Shown piece after piece: positions 1-8,716 of a DNA stretch of 64,000 nt. Made by a program: the position numbers and the translations under genes. Source of the stretch: Thiovibrio sp964588325 (GTDB taxonomy: Bacteria; Desulfobacterota; Desulfobulbia; Desulfobulbales; Desulfurivibrionaceae); assembly GCA_964588325.1 (NCBI GenBank), contig CAZPOR010000001.1, positions 310,001-374,000 on the forward strand. The letters are read 5' to 3'. Within the stretch, counting starts at the first letter, position 1. Every line of letters starts with the position of its first letter. The notes beneath the pieces were generated by a model. That model saw only the letters and a program-made list of their open reading frames with translations, was not told the DNA's origin and did not search any database.

Positions 1-776
1 AGATCGAGACCGCGCTTGTTGAGGCAGGGCTGGGCCGGGAAGAGGCGAGGGCCAGGATTTTCACCGTGGACAGCAAGGGTCTGGTAACTACGGAGCGGGA
101 GCTTGAACCATACAAACAGAAGTTTGCCAAGGATCCTGCCGCGCTGGATTGGTACCTCGCCAAAACGGACGGCAACCTGTTGAATGTGATCCAAAAGGCG
201 CGGGTTACGGTGCTGATCGGCACCTCGGGCCAGCCTGGCGCTTTCAGCAGGTATATTGTTCAGGCCATGCAGGGCAATACCCGGCGGCCTGTCATTCTGC
301 CGCTCAGCAACCCAACGGCCCAGGCGGAGGCGCATCCCGCCGACATTCATAAGTGGACTTCCGGCAGCGCTTTGGTCGCCACGGGCAGTCCCTTTGAGCC
401 GGTGATCGCCGGAGGGTTGCCGGTCAGGGTGGGACAGTGCAACAATGTGTTTATTTTTCCCGGGGTGGGCCTGGGCGTCTTGGCTTCGGGGGCGCAGGAG
501 GTGCTGCCCCAGTTTTTTGCCGCCGCGGCCCAGGCGGTGGCCGGACAGGTGCCGGCTGCGGATCTGAAAAAAGGCATCCTTCTCCCCTCGGTGGCCATGC
601 TGCGCGAGGTGAGCCTCGCCGTAGCCCTGGCCGTGGGCGAATCGGCCATCAACCAGGGGGTGGCCCGCCCATGCGTGTACAGCACCTATCAGCATGATTA
701 CAAGCGGGAACGGTTGCAGCGTCTGGTGGAGATGATGGGCTGGCAGCCCGGATATCTCCCCCTTGTGCCCCGATGA
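1..776 (+). CDS. NAD-type malic enzyme, C-terminal part (truncated by window edge)
   Basis: The reading frame is open from base 3 to the TGA at 774-776, giving about 257 residues; the N-terminal half lies outside the window. The visible part carries the NAD(P)-binding region of large malic enzymes, with the run GTSGQPGAF and the family hallmark LPLSNPT downstream. These enzymes oxidatively decarboxylate malate to pyruvate in the cytoplasm. A GTG at 66 is an internal valine and not a start, because family sequence continues in frame upstream of it. Cofactor preference cannot be read safely from this fragment. The next gene converges on it 15 bp away. Confidence 0.9.
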   Translation, partial: IETALVEAGLGREEARARIFTVDSKGLVTTERELEPYKQKFAKDPAALDWYLAKTDGNLLNVIQKARVTVLIGTSGQPGAFSRYIVQAMQGNTRRPVILPLSNPTAQAEAHPADIHKWTSGSALVATGSPFEPVIAGGLPVRVGQCNNVFIFPGVGLGVLASGAQEVLPQFFAAAAQAVAGQVPAADLKKGILLPSVAMLREVSLAVALAVGESAINQGVARPCVYSTYQHDYKRERLQRLVEMMGWQPGYLPLVPR

Positions 777-791
777 TGTGAGAGCGCACGC

Positions 792-1766
792 TCAGAGGAG
801 TCCTTTTTCTTTCCAGAATTTGATGGCGCCTGGATGCATGGGGATGATGATCCCCTTGGCGCCGGAACGCAGGGTCATGTTTTTCAGGGCGGGGCTGTAT
901 TTCTCCATGTGGCGCAACCCATTTTGGTTGTAGATGCTGGAGAGCAGGCGGTAGACCACTTCGGCCGGCACCTCGGCATTGGCCACCCAGAGGGTGGAGT
1001 CCTGGAAGGACGGGGTGTTGCGGCTTACTCCCCTGTAGGTTCCCTTGGGCACGGCGCGGGGGGTGAAGTAGGGGTATTTCTTGTAAAAGCCGCTGGCCCT
1101 GGCTTCGGCATCGAGATTGAGAAGGTCGATCTTGCCGGTTCGCGCGGCCATGGTGACGGCGCTGCTCGGGAAAGCGGTAAACAGCCAGAAAGCATCGAGC
1201 TGCTTGTTGGCAAAGGCAATGGCAACCTCATTGTAGCCGATATGGCTGGGGATAATGGCGTCCCAGATTCCCAGGTGTCTGAAGAAAAGCTCGCAATTGG
1301 CAAAGGCTCCTGAACCGGGGCTGCCGACTCCCACCTTTTTACCCTTGAGATCCTTGACCCTGCGTATGCCGGAACCTTTGCGGACCACGAGCTGGGCCGG
1401 CGCGCCATAGAGGGAGGCCACTGCCAGAACCTTGTCATAGCGCTTGCCGTCGTCTTGCAGCAGGCCGTTGCGGCCGAGATAGGCATGACCGGAGTAGACC
1501 AGGCCGAAGTCGGCTTGGCCGGCATGGATTTCGGAGAGGTTTTCCAGGGAGCCGGCGGAGGGCTGGGCCGTGACGCTCACGGTCGATATGCCTTTGACCC
1601 CCGGATGGGATTCGATGGCGTCGGCCACCCGTTGAAAGGTTCCGCCAGCCGGTCCTCCCCGGAATATGACTTTTTGTGTCAGGGCAAGGGCCTGGGGAGC
1701 AGGAGTAAAAATCAGAAACAGGCATGTGCAGATGATCAACGCACGGTGAAAAGTTTTTTTTGCCAT
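792..1766 (-). CDS. TAXI family TRAP transporter solute-binding protein
   Basis: This is a 324-residue periplasmic binding protein. Residues 1-27 form a signal peptide (MAKKTF, hydrophobic core, cleavage near QALA). The mature protein has the GGPAGGTFQRVADAIE opening and the VGVGSPGSGAF ligand-loop region typical of TAXI (TRAP-associated extracytoplasmic immunogenic) proteins. The frame extends 73 codons upstream, but the ATG at 1766 is preferred because the signal peptide starts there. TAXI proteins normally feed a fused DctQM membrane subunit; none is encoded nearby, so this is an orphan copy. The ligand is unknown; glutamate or other dicarboxylates are common for the family. Confidence 0.85.
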   Translation of the reverse strand: MAKKTFHRALIICTCLFLIFTPAPQALALTQKVIFRGGPAGGTFQRVADAIESHPGVKGISTVSVTAQPSAGSLENLSEIHAGQADFGLVYSGHAYLGRNGLLQDDGKRYDKVLAVASLYGAPAQLVVRKGSGIRRVKDLKGKKVGVGSPGSGAFANCELFFRHLGIWDAIIPSHIGYNEVAIAFANKQLDAFWLFTAFPSSAVTMAARTGKIDLLNLDAEARASGFYKKYPYFTPRAVPKGTYRGVSRNTPSFQDSTLWVANAEVPAEVVYRLLSSIYNQNGLRHMEKYSPALKNMTLRSGAKGIIIPMHPGAIKFWKEKGLL

Positions 1767-2008
1767 GGGAACGCTCTCTGTTGAGAAGGGAAACGGCTCG
1801 TTAACGCCGGTTTGGGCGCACGGTGGCGCTTGCGTCATTGCCCGCCCTCTTGCCTTGAAATAGTACCGTGCTTTTCCAGCCGATGCAATATGGATGGTCT
1901 TGTCCAAAAGTTTGAATATTCCCGTTGCGGGTGCTGCGGAATGTTGAGCCTCTGTAGTGTTACCGGCGAAGGGAAAAAGAATCATGCAGGCAGGCGATTG
2001 GAAAAATT

Positions 2009-2275
2009 ATGAGTATTTTTGAGATTGTCATGTTGGTGTGCTTTGGGGCGGCCTGGCCTTTTTCCCTCTGCCGTTCGTATCGCTCCCGGACCAATGCCGG
2101 CAAGAGCCTTTTTTTCCTGGGGGTGGTTTTCCTGGGATATGTCTCCGGCATTCTGCACAAAATATTTTTCAGCCCCGATGTGGTGATAGGGCTGTATATC
2201 CTGAACGGAATCATGGTGTTTGGAGATATTCTCCTGTACTTCCGAAACCGCAAGCTTGACCAGCGGGGTGGTTGA
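2009..2275 (+). CDS. Small three-helix membrane protein
   Basis: An 88-residue protein with about three predicted membrane helices (roughly residues 3-20, 32-51 and 58-78), separated by a basic loop (CRSYRSRTNAGKS). The layout, with a conserved-looking GAAWPFS segment before a positively charged turn, resembles half-size PQ-loop/SWEET-like membrane proteins, but I cannot assign a function. The ribosome-binding site is weak. It is divergent from the TAXI gene and convergent with kup, so it is probably transcribed alone. Confidence 0.65.
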   Translation: MSIFEIVMLVCFGAAWPFSLCRSYRSRTNAGKSLFFLGVVFLGYVSGILHKIFFSPDVVIGLYILNGIMVFGDILLYFRNRKLDQRGG

Positions 2276-2312
2276 ACGGAGAAGGAAATGCTACCGCATC
2301 GGGCCGGTGAAG

Positions 2313-4199
2313 CTACAGCTCTAACTGAACCCCTACCTCAATGACCTGGTCCGAGGGGATGTCGAAAAATGCCGCGGCATCCATGGCGTTGCGCGCCAGG
2401 AAGAGAAAAAGATGCGAGCGCCAGCGCCACATTTCCGGGTGTTCGCCGATGGAGAGTTTTTCCCTCCCCAGGAAAAAGCTGGCCTCTTTCATCTCCAGAT
2501 TCACCCCCTTGCTGCGGGACAGGGCGAAAATGGTGTCAATTTTCGGCTCTTCCATGAAACCGTAGTGGGCAATGACGCGGTAGAGGCCAGCGCCCAATTT
2601 TTCGGCCTCGATTTTTTCGAAGTTCGGCACCCTGGGAATTTCCTCGGTGCGGATATTGAGAAAAATAACCTCCGAGTGCAGGATCTTGTTGTGTTTCAGG
2701 TTGTGCATCAGCGCGGCGGGCACAATGTCATGTCCCCGGGTCAGGAACACCGCTTGGCCGCTGATTCGCTGCGGCGGGTTGGCGGTCAGCATGTTCTTGA
2801 ATGCTTCCAGTCTCGGGGTCAGGCTTCGCATCTTGTTGCCAAGGATCTCTCTCCCCTGTTCCCAGGTTAGCATGATGAGGAAGAAGAATCCGCCAATGGC
2901 AAGGGCAAACCAGGCGCCATGGAAGAGTTTGCTCATGTTCGCTGCGAAAAAGGGAAGGTCCACGGCAAAGAAGAGGGCGGTGAGCAGTCCGGCGGTCAGC
3001 CGGCTCCACCCCCAGCGTTTGCTGGCCACCACAAAAAAGAGAGTGGTGGTGATCAGCATGGTGGCGCTCACTGCCACGCCATAGGCGGCGGCCAGCTTGC
3101 TTGAGGACTGAAAGCCCAGGACCAGACCAATGGTGCAGAGCATCAGGGCCCAGTTCACCGGTCCCACATAGATCTGCCCCATGTGCGAGGACGAGGTGTG
3201 GGTGACCCGCAGTCGGGGAAGGTATCCCAGTTGAATCGCCTGGCGGGTGAGAGAAAAGGAGCCGGTGATCACGGCCTGGGAGGCGATGATCGTGGCGCAG
3301 GTGGCCAGGAGCACCATGGGGATCATGGCCCAGTCCGGAACCAGGGCGTAGAAGGGGTGGTACGCCTCTTCCGGCCGGACAAGCAGGAGGGCGCCCTGGC
3401 CGAAATAGTTCAGAACCAGGGCCGGAAAGGCGACCAGGAACCAGACCAGTTGGATGGGCTGTTTGCCGAAATGGCCCATGTCGGCATAGATCGCCTCGGC
3501 CCCGGTTACCGCCAGGAAAACCGCGCCCAAGACGATGAAGCCGTGCAGCCTGTTTTCAAGGAGAAAATTGATCCCGTGCCAGGGAAAAACTGCGGCCAGA
3601 ACCTCGGGGTTGTTGGCGATCTGGGCAATGCCGAGGCCTGCCAGGGTGCAGAACCAGAGGAGCATGATCGGCCCGAACAGGCGGCCCACCCTGGCGGTGC
3701 CCCGCTTTTGCAGGAGAAACAGTCCGCCGAGGATGATGATGGTGGTGGGGATGATATAGGCTTCGAGCAGCGGGGTGATGTTCTTTACCCCTTCCACGGC
3801 GCTCAGCACCGAGATGGCCGGGGTGATCATGCCGTCGCCGTACATCAGGCAGGCGGCAAAAACGCCCAGCCCCACCAGGGCCCATTGGGGGGTGCGGGGC
3901 TTGATGTTTTTCGGTTTGATTAGGGCGGTCAGGGCCAGAACCCCGCCTTCGCCTTCGTTATCGGCCCGGAGGATGAAGCCGAGATATTTGACGCTGACGA
4001 TGAGCAGCAGAGCCCAGAAGATGAGGGACAATACGCCGAGGATATTGCCGGCGGAAGCCGTGATGGCGTATTGGCCGTGGAAACATTCCCGCATGGCGTA
4101 CAGAGGGCTGGTGCCGATGTCGCCAAAGACAACGCCCAGGGCTGCAAGCGACAGCGCGGTTAATTTTTTGCCGGGGATTTCATCGGGGGAGGGATTCAT
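2313..4199 (-). CDS. kup: Kup/Trk low-affinity potassium uptake protein
   Basis: A 628-residue inner-membrane K+/H+ symporter, matching the usual Kup length. The N-terminus has the hallmark GVVFGDIGTSPLY, followed by about twelve membrane helices and a hydrophilic C-terminal domain from about residue 440. The ATG at 4199 is chosen because AGGAAG lies 8 bases upstream and the family core begins shortly after; an in-frame start 11 codons earlier lacks such a site. It stands alone on the minus strand and is divergent from the ankyrin gene. Confidence 0.95.
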   Translation of the reverse strand: MNPSPDEIPGKKLTALSLAALGVVFGDIGTSPLYAMRECFHGQYAITASAGNILGVLSLIFWALLLIVSVKYLGFILRADNEGEGGVLALTALIKPKNIKPRTPQWALVGLGVFAACLMYGDGMITPAISVLSAVEGVKNITPLLEAYIIPTTIIILGGLFLLQKRGTARVGRLFGPIMLLWFCTLAGLGIAQIANNPEVLAAVFPWHGINFLLENRLHGFIVLGAVFLAVTGAEAIYADMGHFGKQPIQLVWFLVAFPALVLNYFGQGALLLVRPEEAYHPFYALVPDWAMIPMVLLATCATIIASQAVITGSFSLTRQAIQLGYLPRLRVTHTSSSHMGQIYVGPVNWALMLCTIGLVLGFQSSSKLAAAYGVAVSATMLITTTLFFVVASKRWGWSRLTAGLLTALFFAVDLPFFAANMSKLFHGAWFALAIGGFFFLIMLTWEQGREILGNKMRSLTPRLEAFKNMLTANPPQRISGQAVFLTRGHDIVPAALMHNLKHNKILHSEVIFLNIRTEEIPRVPNFEKIEAEKLGAGLYRVIAHYGFMEEPKIDTIFALSRSKGVNLEMKEASFFLGREKLSIGEHPEMWRWRSHLFLFLARNAMDAAAFFDIPSDQVIEVGVQLEL

Positions 4200-4455
4200 C
4201 GGGGTTCTTCCTGTATTTTCAGCAAAAGGCACTATCGGCCATTGTCACCCAAAGAGCAATAAAAAAATATCCTTTCCCGTCCGGGGGGCTTTGCCCTTTG
4301 CCCTCACGGCTTTCGATGCTATGGTATAGAAGATAATCGCACCTCGTTTTTTGTGAAAAACGCCGAAATTGGGCGCGCAAACAGCAGTGCGTCCGCCCGT
4401 GCCGGCGACAGGTTTTTTTTGTGCCTCGATCAAGGGGAAGAGGGAGTCGCAGACC

Positions 4456-5163
4456 ATGCCCGATGGATATACCGCCATCTTCGCTCTTTTTGCCCTAGTG
4501 GCAATTATCAGCTTTTTTTTGATTCGGGTGAGCCGATCCCTGGCCTTGCGTGAGGAGGAGGGGGATGACGGCAAGCCGGGGATTTTTACACGGTACCGTC
4601 GCCGGGATGATTTTTTTGTGGTCGATGGAACCGGCAAGACCATTCTCATGCAGGCGGTTGCCCAGGGCTTTGTGGAAGGAGTCGACCATGTTCTGGTCAA
4701 AGCCGGCGTCGAAGCGGTCAATTCCGCCACGGATGACGGCACCACCGCCCTGCACTGCGCCATTGCGCCGGGCAATCCGGCTATTGTTTCCAAATTGTTG
4801 GCTTTCGGCGCCCAGCCGAATGTTGCCGACCATGACGGCAGAACCCCTCTCTGGCTGGCGGCGCACAAGGAGGATGCACAGATAGCCGCCTTGCTTCTTG
4901 ATTACAAGGCGGATCCGAACTGCCGGGTGGGAAAAAGCCGGTTGACCCCCCTCATGGCTGCGGCAAAAAATGGACGAATAGAGGTGGTTCATCTGCTTCT
5001 TGACCGGGGGGCCGATCCTCGACTTGTTTCGGAAGACGGCAGAAGCGCGGCCCACTTTGCCAGGGAAAATTTCAAGGCGAATATGGTTGAACAGGTCGCG
5101 TATAATCAAAAACTTGCCCGGATGCTCCTGCGCCTTGAGAACGGCTTGAAACCCGGAACGTGA
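4456..5163 (+). CDS. Membrane-anchored ankyrin repeat protein
   Basis: A 235-residue protein with one N-terminal membrane helix (about residues 5-25) and, from about residue 55, four to five ankyrin repeats. Clear repeat cores are DGTTALHCAI, DGRTPLWLAAHKED, RLTPLMAAAKNGR and DGRSAAHFAREN, each followed by the second-helix and loop signature such as LLLDRGADP. The ATG at 4456 is preferred over upstream frame extensions because GGGAAGAGGGAG precedes it and the helix starts at once. Ankyrin repeats bind proteins; the partner is unknown. The N-terminal anchor suggests the repeats face one side of the inner membrane. Confidence 0.8.
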   Translation: MPDGYTAIFALFALVAIISFFLIRVSRSLALREEEGDDGKPGIFTRYRRRDDFFVVDGTGKTILMQAVAQGFVEGVDHVLVKAGVEAVNSATDDGTTALHCAIAPGNPAIVSKLLAFGAQPNVADHDGRTPLWLAAHKEDAQIAALLLDYKADPNCRVGKSRLTPLMAAAKNGRIEVVHLLLDRGADPRLVSEDGRSAAHFARENFKANMVEQVAYNQKLARMLLRLENGLKPGT

Positions 5164-5275
5164 GTCATTGAGCCGATTCCGTCAGCGTCATGCCGTGTTC
5201 CGCGACAGAGGGACACCGCATCCAGTATTGCAGTCGTCCGGGCGTTTTCGGGCGATGGGAAGGAGATATTTTGCC

Positions 5276-5338
5276 TTGACAAAGGTTAAGGTTTTTCTTA
5301 TTTAGTAAATAAATTTTTTAATTACATACTTAACCTTT
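5276..5338 (+). promoter_or_regulatory. AT-rich promoter with nested inverted repeats
   Basis: A TTGACA -35 box at 5276-5281 is followed 17 bp later by TATTTA at 5299-5304. A perfect 10-bp inverted repeat, AAAGGTTAAG at 5281-5290 and CTTAACCTTT at 5329-5338, flanks the -10 area. Inside it lies a perfect 7-1-7 palindrome, TTATTTAGTAAATAA, at 5298-5312. The palindrome covers the putative -10 element, an arrangement typical of repressor sites. The region is strikingly AT-rich compared with its surroundings. It precedes the ferredoxin-like gene at 5417. Confidence 0.55.
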
Positions 5339-5416
5339 TCTTGGTGGCATCGACAGGGGGGCCTTCGGTGGGTAACGTGATGAAAACAAGCGTTTTACGG
5401 GTCGAAAGGTAAGGGG

Positions 5417-6127
5417 ATGAAAGAAAAGAAAAATCGTAAATATTGGCAGATCGGGCTTGCGCCCCTGGTGCCCCTTGTGGTGATCGGCGGGTATTTTTGG
5501 CCCTATCTCGGCTACATCGCTATCGCCATGCTGCTGTTCATGCTTATCCTTTCCCTGTTTCGCGGCCGGTATTATTGCGGCTGGTTTTGCGCCATGGGTT
5601 CTTTTCATGAGCGGCTGCTCGCATTGTTCAGCCGCAAGAAGAAGATGCTGCCGGTTTTCAAGGCGCCATGGTTTCGCTGGCTTATTTTTGTCCTGATGAT
5701 GGGCTTGCTGTTGTCCCGGTTGATCCTGGCCGAGGGTGATCCCAAAAAAATCGGGGCTGCTTTCGTGATGATGTGGACCATTTCCACAGGAATGGGCATA
5801 TGGCTTGGTTTGCTCTGGAAACCGAGGTCATGGTGCAGCATCTGTCCCATGGGTCTTTTTCAGGGATTTCTCGGGTTGCGGGCCTATCGGTTGCAGGTTG
5901 GGGACGGATGCCGCGAGTGCGGCCTGTGCGAAAAAGTCTGCCCCATTGAAACGAACCCAGGCAACATGCGGGGCATCGGAAGCGTCAGAAGCGCCGATTG
6001 CATGCGCTGCGGAAACTGTGTGGTGAATTGTCCCACCAAGGCGCTTTCGTTTGCGAAGAGGGCTGATTCTTTCCCGGAGACGGATTCCCGCGGAAAAGGG
6101 GCAGGCGATGTTCTGACCCGGCGCTGA
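5417..6127 (+). CDS. NapH/MauN-type membrane polyferredoxin
   Basis: A 236-residue inner-membrane iron-sulfur protein. About four membrane helices span residues 11-180. Two cysteine motifs follow helices on the cytoplasmic side (CGWFC near residue 54 and CSICP near residue 141), as in NapH, MauN and RdxA/CcoG-type proteins. The C-terminal region has two 4Fe-4S clusters, CRECGLCEKVCP and CMRCGNCVVNCP. Such proteins pass electrons across or along the membrane to a partner redox enzyme. No NapG, NosR or oxidase partner is adjacent, so the partner is unknown. It is apparently transcribed alone from the palindrome-rich promoter at 5276-5338. Confidence 0.85.
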   Translation: MKEKKNRKYWQIGLAPLVPLVVIGGYFWPYLGYIAIAMLLFMLILSLFRGRYYCGWFCAMGSFHERLLALFSRKKKMLPVFKAPWFRWLIFVLMMGLLLSRLILAEGDPKKIGAAFVMMWTISTGMGIWLGLLWKPRSWCSICPMGLFQGFLGLRAYRLQVGDGCRECGLCEKVCPIETNPGNMRGIGSVRSADCMRCGNCVVNCPTKALSFAKRADSFPETDSRGKGAGDVLTRR

Positions 6128-6170
6128 TCATCAGCGCAGGGTCAGAAAGAGGCCGAATGTTGACAAAAAA

Positions 6171-6196
6171 ACCGAATCGCTTGATGGCGATTCGGT
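6171..6196. terminator. Bidirectional intrinsic terminator
   Basis: A perfect 10-bp stem (ACCGAATCGC at 6171-6180 and GCGATTCGGT at 6187-6196) with a 6-base loop is flanked by an A run on the left and a T run on the right. It can stop both the rightward ferredoxin transcript and the leftward flagellin transcript, which converge here. Confidence 0.85.
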
Positions 6197-6233
6197 TTTT
6201 TTGGTTAGGGCGCGGCGGCAAGGAGACTGCGGT

Positions 6234-7073
6234 TCAACCTTGCAGCAGGCTCAACACGTTTTGCTTGTTCATATTTTTTGCCTGGGCCAAGGCAAAGGAT
6301 TTCGCCTCGGTGAGAACCTTCATGGTGGTGAAGTTGATGGTTTCTTCTGCCAGATCAACATCTGCGATGCGTGAGGCGGCGGCCAGCAGGTTGCTGCCGG
6401 AGGTGGTCAGATTGTTGATCGTCGAGTAAAGCTGCTGTTGGGTGGAACCGATGTCCGCCCGGGCGGCGCTGATCTGTTCCAGGGCCGCATCGGCAATCTT
6501 GATGGCATCCTGGGCGCTTTCCTGGTTCAGAACACTGACCTCGGCGAGTGTTCCCACGGTCGGGCTGCCGAGTTTGTTTGTTTCCGCCGAGGCGATGGAC
6601 AGTTTCATGGTTTCGCCGCTGTTGGCCCCCACTTGTATCTCTTTGCCGGTAAAAGTGCCGGAAAGCAATTGCTGTCCGTTATATGTAGTGTTCTCGGCGA
6701 TTTTGTCGAGTTGGGCCAGGTATTTGTTGATGTCGTTCTGGAGAGCTTGGCGGGTCTCCGTGCTTTGACTGGCGTTTGCCGCCTGGACCGCCTTTTCGCG
6801 GATGGACTGCACCAGGGTGGTGGACTGGCCCAAGGCGCTGTCTGCCACCTGGGCCATGGAAACGGCATCGTTGGCGTTGCGCAAGGCCTGTCCCATTCCC
6901 CGCGCCTGCGTGGTCAGGCTGTCGGCGATGACCATGCCTGCGGCATCATCCGAAGCCTTGTTGATGCGCCGTCCGGAAGCGATTTTTTCCAGGGACGAGG
7001 CAAGGTTTTTCTGGCTGCGTCCCAGTTGGCTAACGGCTAATGCGCTGCTGTTGCTGTTGATCGTAATGGCCAT
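6234..7073 (-). CDS. fliC: Flagellin
   Basis: A 279-residue flagellin. The N-terminal D0/D1 part carries the conserved ASGRRINKASDDAAG segment and the C-terminal part ends in NVLSLLQG. There is almost no variable D2/D3 insert, so the protein is a short, core-only flagellin of about the minimum usual length. It is exported by the flagellar type III system and polymerises into the filament. A strong AAGGAGG lies just before the ATG. No other flagellar genes lie in the window, so it is separated from the main flagellar cluster. Confidence 0.95.
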   Translation of the reverse strand: MAITINSNSSALAVSQLGRSQKNLASSLEKIASGRRINKASDDAAGMVIADSLTTQARGMGQALRNANDAVSMAQVADSALGQSTTLVQSIREKAVQAANASQSTETRQALQNDINKYLAQLDKIAENTTYNGQQLLSGTFTGKEIQVGANSGETMKLSIASAETNKLGSPTVGTLAEVSVLNQESAQDAIKIADAALEQISAARADIGSTQQQLYSTINNLTTSGSNLLAAASRIADVDLAEETINFTTMKVLTEAKSFALAQAKNMNKQNVLSLLQG

Positions 7074-7095
7074 AACATACCTCCTTGTATACCGT

Positions 7096-7125
7096 ATAGT
7101 ATGCGGATATGCTGGAGGAAGTCAA
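7096..7125 (-). promoter_or_regulatory. Possible flagellin promoter
   Basis: Reading leftward, TTGACT (7125-7120) is followed after 18 bp by TACTAT (7101-7096), which resembles a sigma-70 promoter, and the flagellin ribosome-binding site follows directly. A sigma-28 motif of the usual flagellin type was not recognised in the region, so this call is tentative. Confidence 0.3.
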
Positions 7126-7220
7126 GGAGGAAGCCGGAAATTAATTCGTGAACTTGGGGAGATGCGCAGTATTGGCGTCGTCGATGTCCCGGCGCGTCCG
7201 GTCTCCTGCCACGAACCGGT

Positions 7221-7370
7221 TCAATCCGCCTCCGTGTCTGAAAGTTGATCAGACTCGGACCCAGAGGAGATTTCCTTTTTTTCCAACATGCTCTGCTTTT
7301 TTTCTTCCTTTTTCTTTTTCTTTGCCAGTTCTCGCTGCCGTTTTTCGTACTGATAGTTTGGCTTTGCCAA
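7221..7370 (-). CDS. Small basic coiled-coil-like protein, TTG start
   Basis: A 49-residue frame starting at TTG 7370 and ending with TGA at 7221. It begins MAKPNYQYEKRQRELAKKKK, which matches a widespread family of very small lysine/arginine-rich proteins that open with a KPNY...FEKRQ-type segment. No ATG is available: the frame has a stop six codons before the TTG. GGTGG sits 4-5 bases upstream of the TTG as a plausible ribosome-binding site. It follows cmoB on the same strand with about 43 bp between. The function is unknown; the charge suggests RNA or ribosome association, which is only a guess. Confidence 0.7.
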   Translation of the reverse strand: MAKPNYQYEKRQRELAKKKKKEEKKQSMLEKKEISSGSESDQLSDTEAD

Positions 7371-7412
7371 GTCGCCACCATTTTAAGGGTAAGGGGTTGA
7401 TCTGCTGACCAT

Positions 7413-8372
7413 TCAGGGGGCCTTCGCCCGAAGATACACCCGCAAGGGCGCCGGGTAGCCTTCCACGGTCAGGGTAGGGTTGCCGGGATCAAGAAAATCC
7501 TTGTAGGATTCAAAGGTCATCCATGCTGTTTTTCGTTGTTCCTCGCTGCTCATGGGATGACGGCAAAAGATTTCCACCTCGCTGAAGCCGGTGCGGATGA
7601 GCCAGTTGCGCAAGCAATTTGCCGTGGGCACGAAATAGGTGCCTGGCACTTTAGCATAACGCTCCTCAGGAAAAAGGGCCACCGGTTCCTCGCCGGGGAT
7701 GGCTTGGGATTCTAAAATTAAAACCCCGCCGGGGCGCATGGCTGCCCGGATTTCCCGCAGCATCTCCACCGGCGAGATGCGGTGGTAGATGATGCCCATC
7801 AGAAACACCACATCAAAACAGGCGGGGAAGAGGGAGATGTCCTCGACCCCCATCAATTCGATGAACAGCTCGTCGGCCCCGGCCAAACGGCGGAGGGTCT
7901 TGAAACAGTAATAATGCTGAAGAAAGGGCTCCAGCCCGATAACGCAGCGCGGCTTGTGCTCCAGCATGCGAAACATGTAGTAGCCGTTGTTGCAGCCGAT
8001 ATCGGCCACCACCTTGCCGGTGAGGTCGGGCAGGGCGGGCAGCAGCCGATTCCATTTGCGCCAGCTTTGCCATTCGGCATCGATTTCAACCCCGAACACA
8101 TCGAACGGGCCCTTGCGCCAGGGCATGAAGGACCGCATGGCTTCCCGCACCAGGCACAGGTCCGTTTCGCCCAGCTCACCGGCCCGGCCGATGGTCACCG
8201 CATCCTGGCTGAAATCGGTGAACCGTGCCCGCAGGTGCTGCAAGGCCTCATAGGGCTCGCGGAAGCGCAAAAAGCCTTTCTTGGGCTGGGCCAGGCGAGT
8301 GGCCGTCTCTGTCCGGCGGGCGCGGATGGCGTCCGTGTCGGCGGTTTTCAGCAGGTCAAGATAATCGCGCAT
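7413..8372 (-). CDS. cmoB: tRNA U34 carboxymethyltransferase CmoB
   Basis: A 319-residue cytoplasmic class I methyltransferase-fold enzyme of full CmoB length. The Rossmann SAM/cx-SAM binding loop DIGCNNGYYMFRM lies near residue 125, preceded by the family segment MPWRKGPFDVFG. CmoB transfers the carboxymethyl group of carboxy-SAM to 5-hydroxyuridine at the wobble position of several tRNAs, giving cmo5U. The partner CmoA, which makes cx-SAM, is not in the window. It lies 20 bp downstream of yhbY on the same strand. Confidence 0.93.
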   Translation of the reverse strand: MRDYLDLLKTADTDAIRARRTETATRLAQPKKGFLRFREPYEALQHLRARFTDFSQDAVTIGRAGELGETDLCLVREAMRSFMPWRKGPFDVFGVEIDAEWQSWRKWNRLLPALPDLTGKVVADIGCNNGYYMFRMLEHKPRCVIGLEPFLQHYYCFKTLRRLAGADELFIELMGVEDISLFPACFDVVFLMGIIYHRISPVEMLREIRAAMRPGGVLILESQAIPGEEPVALFPEERYAKVPGTYFVPTANCLRNWLIRTGFSEVEIFCRHPMSSEEQRKTAWMTFESYKDFLDPGNPTLTVEGYPAPLRVYLRAKAP

Positions 8373-8392
8373 GGCCGGGTCTGAGGCGACAG

Positions 8393-8716
8393 CTATTTGC
8401 CCTTCGGCAGCGTGATTTTCTTGTCTTCTTTCTGCTCCTTGTTTTCGCGGAAGAGCAGAAAGGTCTTGCCGATGATCTGGGCGATCCGGCTTTTGGTTTT
8501 CTGGGCCAGCAGCTCGGCGGCCTCCTCCCGGGCGTAGGGGCAGCCGTCCTGGATCTTGACCTTGACCAGTTCGTGCGCGGTAAGCACTGCTTCCAGCGCG
8601 GCAGTGAGATTGTCGGTTACGCCATCCTTGCCGATCATGACCAAGGGGGAAAGGTGATGCCCCAGACCGCGGAGGTGGCGGGCCTCTTTGCCCGCAAGAT
8701 ACAATTTTGTGTTCAT
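8393..8716 (-). CDS. yhbY: YhbY-type CRM-domain RNA-binding protein
   Basis: A 107-residue protein made of one CRS1/YhbY (CRM) domain. The family marks are the LRGLGHHLSPLVMIGKDGVT segment in the N-terminal half and a KTKSRIAQIIGKTFLLFR strand near residue 75. The C-terminal tail is short and lysine-rich. YhbY associates with pre-50S ribosomal particles and helps ribosome assembly. The ribosome-binding site is weak. It sits between the traB-like gene and cmoB in a minus-strand run. Confidence 0.9.
   Translation of the reverse strand: MNTKLYLAGKEARHLRGLGHHLSPLVMIGKDGVTDNLTAALEAVLTAHELVKVKIQDGCPYAREEAAELLAQKTKSRIAQIIGKTFLLFRENKEQKEDKKITLPKGK

Noticed and set aside
66..776. GTG at 66 as the start of the malic enzyme gene
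   Set aside because: Family sequence continues in frame from base 3, so the gene is truncated by the window and the GTG is an internal valine.
7215..7235. GGTTCAATCC run resembling a tRNA T-loop
   Set aside because: No acceptor stem, anticodon arm or D-arm can be built around it; it lies in the end of the small basic gene.
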